Below are positions 31,316 to 33,318 of a stretch of DNA of 33,318 nucleotides, piece by piece. Every line of letters starts with the position of its first letter. Positions within the stretch are counted from its first letter, which is position 1. Made by a program: the position numbers and the translations under genes. The DNA is from a virus: positions 1-33,318 of the IMG/VR virus record IMGVR_UViG_3300046411_000147; one strand, given 5' to 3'. Below the pieces are notes generated by a model. That model ran no database searches. It saw only the letters and a list, made by a program, of their open reading frames with translations, and was not told the DNA's origin.

Positions 31316-32673
31316 GGTTCTCTTTCTAATTTACAAACGTTCATTGTAACGTCATGTTGTGTGCCTCTAAATGTGTGTCGTAAGTCATAAATTAAATGCT
31401 TACCAGATTTATTTTTATCAAGCATATCATCTGCATTTGATTGTTTACCAACTTCTAAATTATCATTGACAACATTTAAATTTACTGTATCGCCTACTGC
31501 CGCTTTACCAAGAAAGAATGCAGTACCAGGAACTGTAATAGACATCATGTTTTTAACTAGTAAATCTCTAATTGAATTAGACTCTAATTTTTTAAGATGT
31601 TTTGCTTCTTCAAATTCATCGTGATATGATTTAAACTTACCGTAAGTTCCTGTAGAAACTACTTGATGAATATGTTGTGCTTCATAATCACCAATAAATT
31701 TATCTTTTAATTTTAATTTATTATCAAAAACATTTTGATTTCTTCTTATAATTATATCTTGTTTGTCTAAATTATCAATTGTTCTTTGTACGTCATAGTG
31801 TTGTTGTGTTATTTGACCAGTATTTAAATTAGTTATACCTTGTGATGCGCCGACAGTTCCATTTGTTACCATATGAAGAGTATCACCCATTTCACCTAAA
31901 CCTAATGCTTTAATAGTAAATCCTTGTTCGAATTCACTTTTATCTTCTGCAACGTTTACGTTTGATGGATTATAAGTATAAGGTAATTTATCATTAAATG
32001 GCACTTGACGATACATAACATCTAGATTACCCATTCTTAAATTTTCATCATGTATTGTTGCCCATAAATAAAAAGGAGAACCTGTCTGTGTTGTTGCTCT
32101 TGACAATAACCATTTAATTGCATTTATAGGTGAAAGATTAGGTATAATTACACGTATATCATCTTGAATCGCATCAACTTTTTTACTTCTAAATCCAAAC
32201 AAAAGTTGATATGAGATATCAACACTTTTATTTAATCGTGTCAAACAAATTCCTTTGACAATATCATCAATACGTCCACGATAAGCACTACGAAGTCTTT
32301 GTGCCGATGAAATAAAACCATGTTCATCGATAATATCAAACACATATATACTAGACTTATCATTACCTTTTAGTTGTCTGACTATATTTGTCATGATGAA
32401 AGTCTTTTCAAACACAGGGTCAGTTTCTTTACCTAGTCCTGCCATTTCTAATCTAATACGTTCTGTACCATTAAAATTAATTAATTCATACAAAGACTTA
32501 TCATCTACAATCGCAATCGTACCAGATAAAGATGGTTCTTCAATACTTTCGTAGATGTTTATTTCTGCAACTTGATTTTTAACATCAAAAAATTTATTCT
32601 CAAAACCACCAAATCTATCTGCCGTAATATGCGCCTTAGTTAACTTAAATTGTTGACTCTTTGAGTTTGCCAT
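31312..32673 (-). CDS. 27: Baseplate hub protein, gp27-like
   Basis: This 453-residue protein has the features of the tail-hub (gp27/VgrG/gpD-like) fold: an N-terminal barrel with VAEINIYESIEEPSLSGTIA followed by IVDDKSLYELI and GTERIRLEMAG, a second domain with SPINAIKWLLSRA and FYLWATIHDENLRM, and a C-terminal barrel with SITVPGTAFFLGKAAVGDTV and SGKHLIYDLRHTFRG. T4 gp27 is 391 residues. In T4, trimeric gp27 forms the hub that joins the tail tube to gp5. The gene lies between gp53 (1-nt gap, TAA then C then ATG) and the OB-fold gene (4-nt ATGA overlap), which fits. No ribosome site is evident, so coupling to gp53 is likely. Confidence 0.72.
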   Translation of the reverse strand: MANSKSQQFKLTKAHITADRFGGFENKFFDVKNQVAEINIYESIEEPSLSGTIAIVDDKSLYELINFNGTERIRLEMAGLGKETDPVFEKTFIMTNIVRQLKGNDKSSIYVFDIIDEHGFISSAQRLRSAYRGRIDDIVKGICLTRLNKSVDISYQLLFGFRSKKVDAIQDDIRVIIPNLSPINAIKWLLSRATTQTGSPFYLWATIHDENLRMGNLDVMYRQVPFNDKLPYTYNPSNVNVAEDKSEFEQGFTIKALGLGEMGDTLHMVTNGTVGASQGITNLNTGQITQQHYDVQRTIDNLDKQDIIIRRNQNVFDNKLKLKDKFIGDYEAQHIHQVVSTGTYGKFKSYHDEFEEAKHLKKLESNSIRDLLVKNMMSITVPGTAFFLGKAAVGDTVNLNVVNDNLEVGKQSNADDMLDKNKSGKHLIYDLRHTFRGTQHDVTMNVCKLEREP

Positions 32674-32674
32674 G

Positions 32675-33318
32675 TTATGACTTCAATGCTTTATTAAAAT
32701 CTGATACTACTTTGTCTATACTGTCTGGTCTAATAACAATAATTGTTTTTAGTTCATCGTTTCTACTTTCAAGTCTATCACGATAAGTAACAGGTATTAA
32801 ACCAGATGTATTTACTGTTCCAGATTCTGGATAAGGGTCAATATCAACTTGTTTACCATCTGTATTTTTATAATGATGTACTGCATTGTATTGTTCACCT
32901 TCACTTACTATTACAAGAGAAATTACATCGCCACTTGTGTTAGTAAACTGCAATTGTTCACCAACAGAAAACTTGGTCCCACTTGTAATCTTTATAAACA
33001 ATTGTCCTAAATCTAAATTTCTTTTTACAATTGTTCCAACAGTTGTCGATGATGCACCAGTAACAGATTGTCCAACAGGAAATGTTACTGCAATATCCTC
33101 ATTTGCACCACCAATTGTAGTTCTATTAGTAAACGTGATAAATCTGTTTGGATACTTTGATGCCGCGGTTGCTAATAAATCACCTGTGTCTACTGGCCAA
33201 CCACTAAGTCTTAAGTGGTCATTCATCAAATAAAATGTCCAATAATAATCTGTCGTGCCATATAACTTGTGTGATAATGAGTCTGCTCTATCACCAGAAA
33301 GTATTGTGTATTTGTTTA
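32675..33318 (-). CDS. 53: Baseplate wedge protein gp53, 5' end cut by window edge
   Basis: The reading frame stays open from the TAA stop at 32675 to the right window edge, giving at least 213 residues; the true start lies outside. The visible N-terminal part reads KYTILSGDRADSLSHKLYG, then TTDYYWTFYLMND and LRLSGWPVD. This LysM-like pattern with a YYW motif and WP is what I expect in gp53 of T4-like phages. The later part (SDFNKALKS end) is less conserved. T4 gp53 is about 196 residues and joins neighbouring wedges through gp6. A short-ORF start at 33229 (TTG then ATG) is only an internal codon. Gene 53 next to the hub and gp5 genes agrees with T4-like order. Confidence 0.82.
   Translation of the reverse strand, partial: NKYTILSGDRADSLSHKLYGTTDYYWTFYLMNDHLRLSGWPVDTGDLLATAASKYPNRFITFTNRTTIGGANEDIAVTFPVGQSVTGASSTTVGTIVKRNLDLGQLFIKITSGTKFSVGEQLQFTNTSGDVISLVIVSEGEQYNAVHHYKNTDGKQVDIDPYPESGTVNTSGLIPVTYRDRLESRNDELKTIIVIRPDSIDKVVSDFNKALKS

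Noticed and set aside
33225-33229. Start of gp53 at TTG 33229 or ATG 33226
   Set aside because: The frame remains open to the window edge, and the upstream residues (SGDRADSLSHKLYG, YYW) look like conserved gp53 sequence, so these are internal codons.

Overview
The window is a 33.3 kb stretch of the virion-structure module of a T4-like contractile-tailed phage (myovirus). It is AT-rich, and every gene I can support reads on the minus strand, from the high coordinates to the low ones. The recognisable backbone is, in transcription order: gp53 (cut by the right edge), a gp27-like hub, a gp5-like OB-fold protein, a hub-associated amidase, a gp5-like beta-helical needle, gp25, gp6, a protein in the gp7 position, a fibre-type protein with a gp9/gp10-type N-terminus, gp8, a DUF4815 giant, a run of fibre genes, then gp13, gp14 and the first codons of gp15 at the left edge. 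This order, the fibre styles and the late-promoter boxes suggest a marine T4-like phage of the cyanophage/pelagiphage type. The host cannot be fixed from this window, which holds no tRNA, photosynthesis or replication genes.

Region 1 (about 33318-25691) is the baseplate hub and spike. T4 gp5 is one protein of OB fold, lysozyme and beta-helical needle; here the parts are distributed. One gene carries the OB fold plus what looks like a catalytically dead lysozyme domain. A second long protein carries an intact-looking AmpD/T7-lysozyme-type amidase. A third carries the beta-helical needle, starting with the linker motif that follows the OB fold in T4 gp5. A PP-loop ATP-pyrophosphatase distantly like QueC, with a four-Cys zinc site, lies between the amidase and needle genes. 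Region 2 (25652-14541) is the baseplate wedge: gp25, gp6, gp7-position protein, fibre-linker protein, gp8 and a 1747-residue DUF4815 protein.

Region 3 (14541-1682) is the adsorption apparatus. It holds a small coiled-coil protein, two paralogous fibres with different tips, a 105-residue unknown, a 460-residue protein built from two blocks of 19 tetrapeptide (F-T-G-D type) repeats, a charged helical protein, a glycosyltransferase, a 2OG-Fe(II) oxygenase-like protein, a beta-sandwich adaptor-like protein, and an 1836-residue fibre with more than 20 DSAT-containing repeats. Region 4 (1666-1) is the neck: gp13, gp14 and the start of gp15.

Coding density is very high: most junctions are 1-20 nt gaps or short overlaps, the longest gap is 70 bp (7576-7645), and no stretch over 300 bases lacks a gene. 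Six T4-type late-promoter boxes (TATAAATA or one mismatch) sit directly upstream of genes. Three lie exactly 5 nt before an ATG and a fourth 7 nt before one. In T4 geometry that puts the transcription start on or next to the start codon, and these four genes show no Shine-Dalgarno sequence, so they may be leaderless. The most unusual items are the tetrapeptide-repeat protein, the leaderless late-promoter pattern, the dispersed gp5 functions with a dead lysozyme and a live-looking amidase, the PP-loop enzyme in the spike operon, and the oxygenase-glycosyltransferase pair among the fibre genes.
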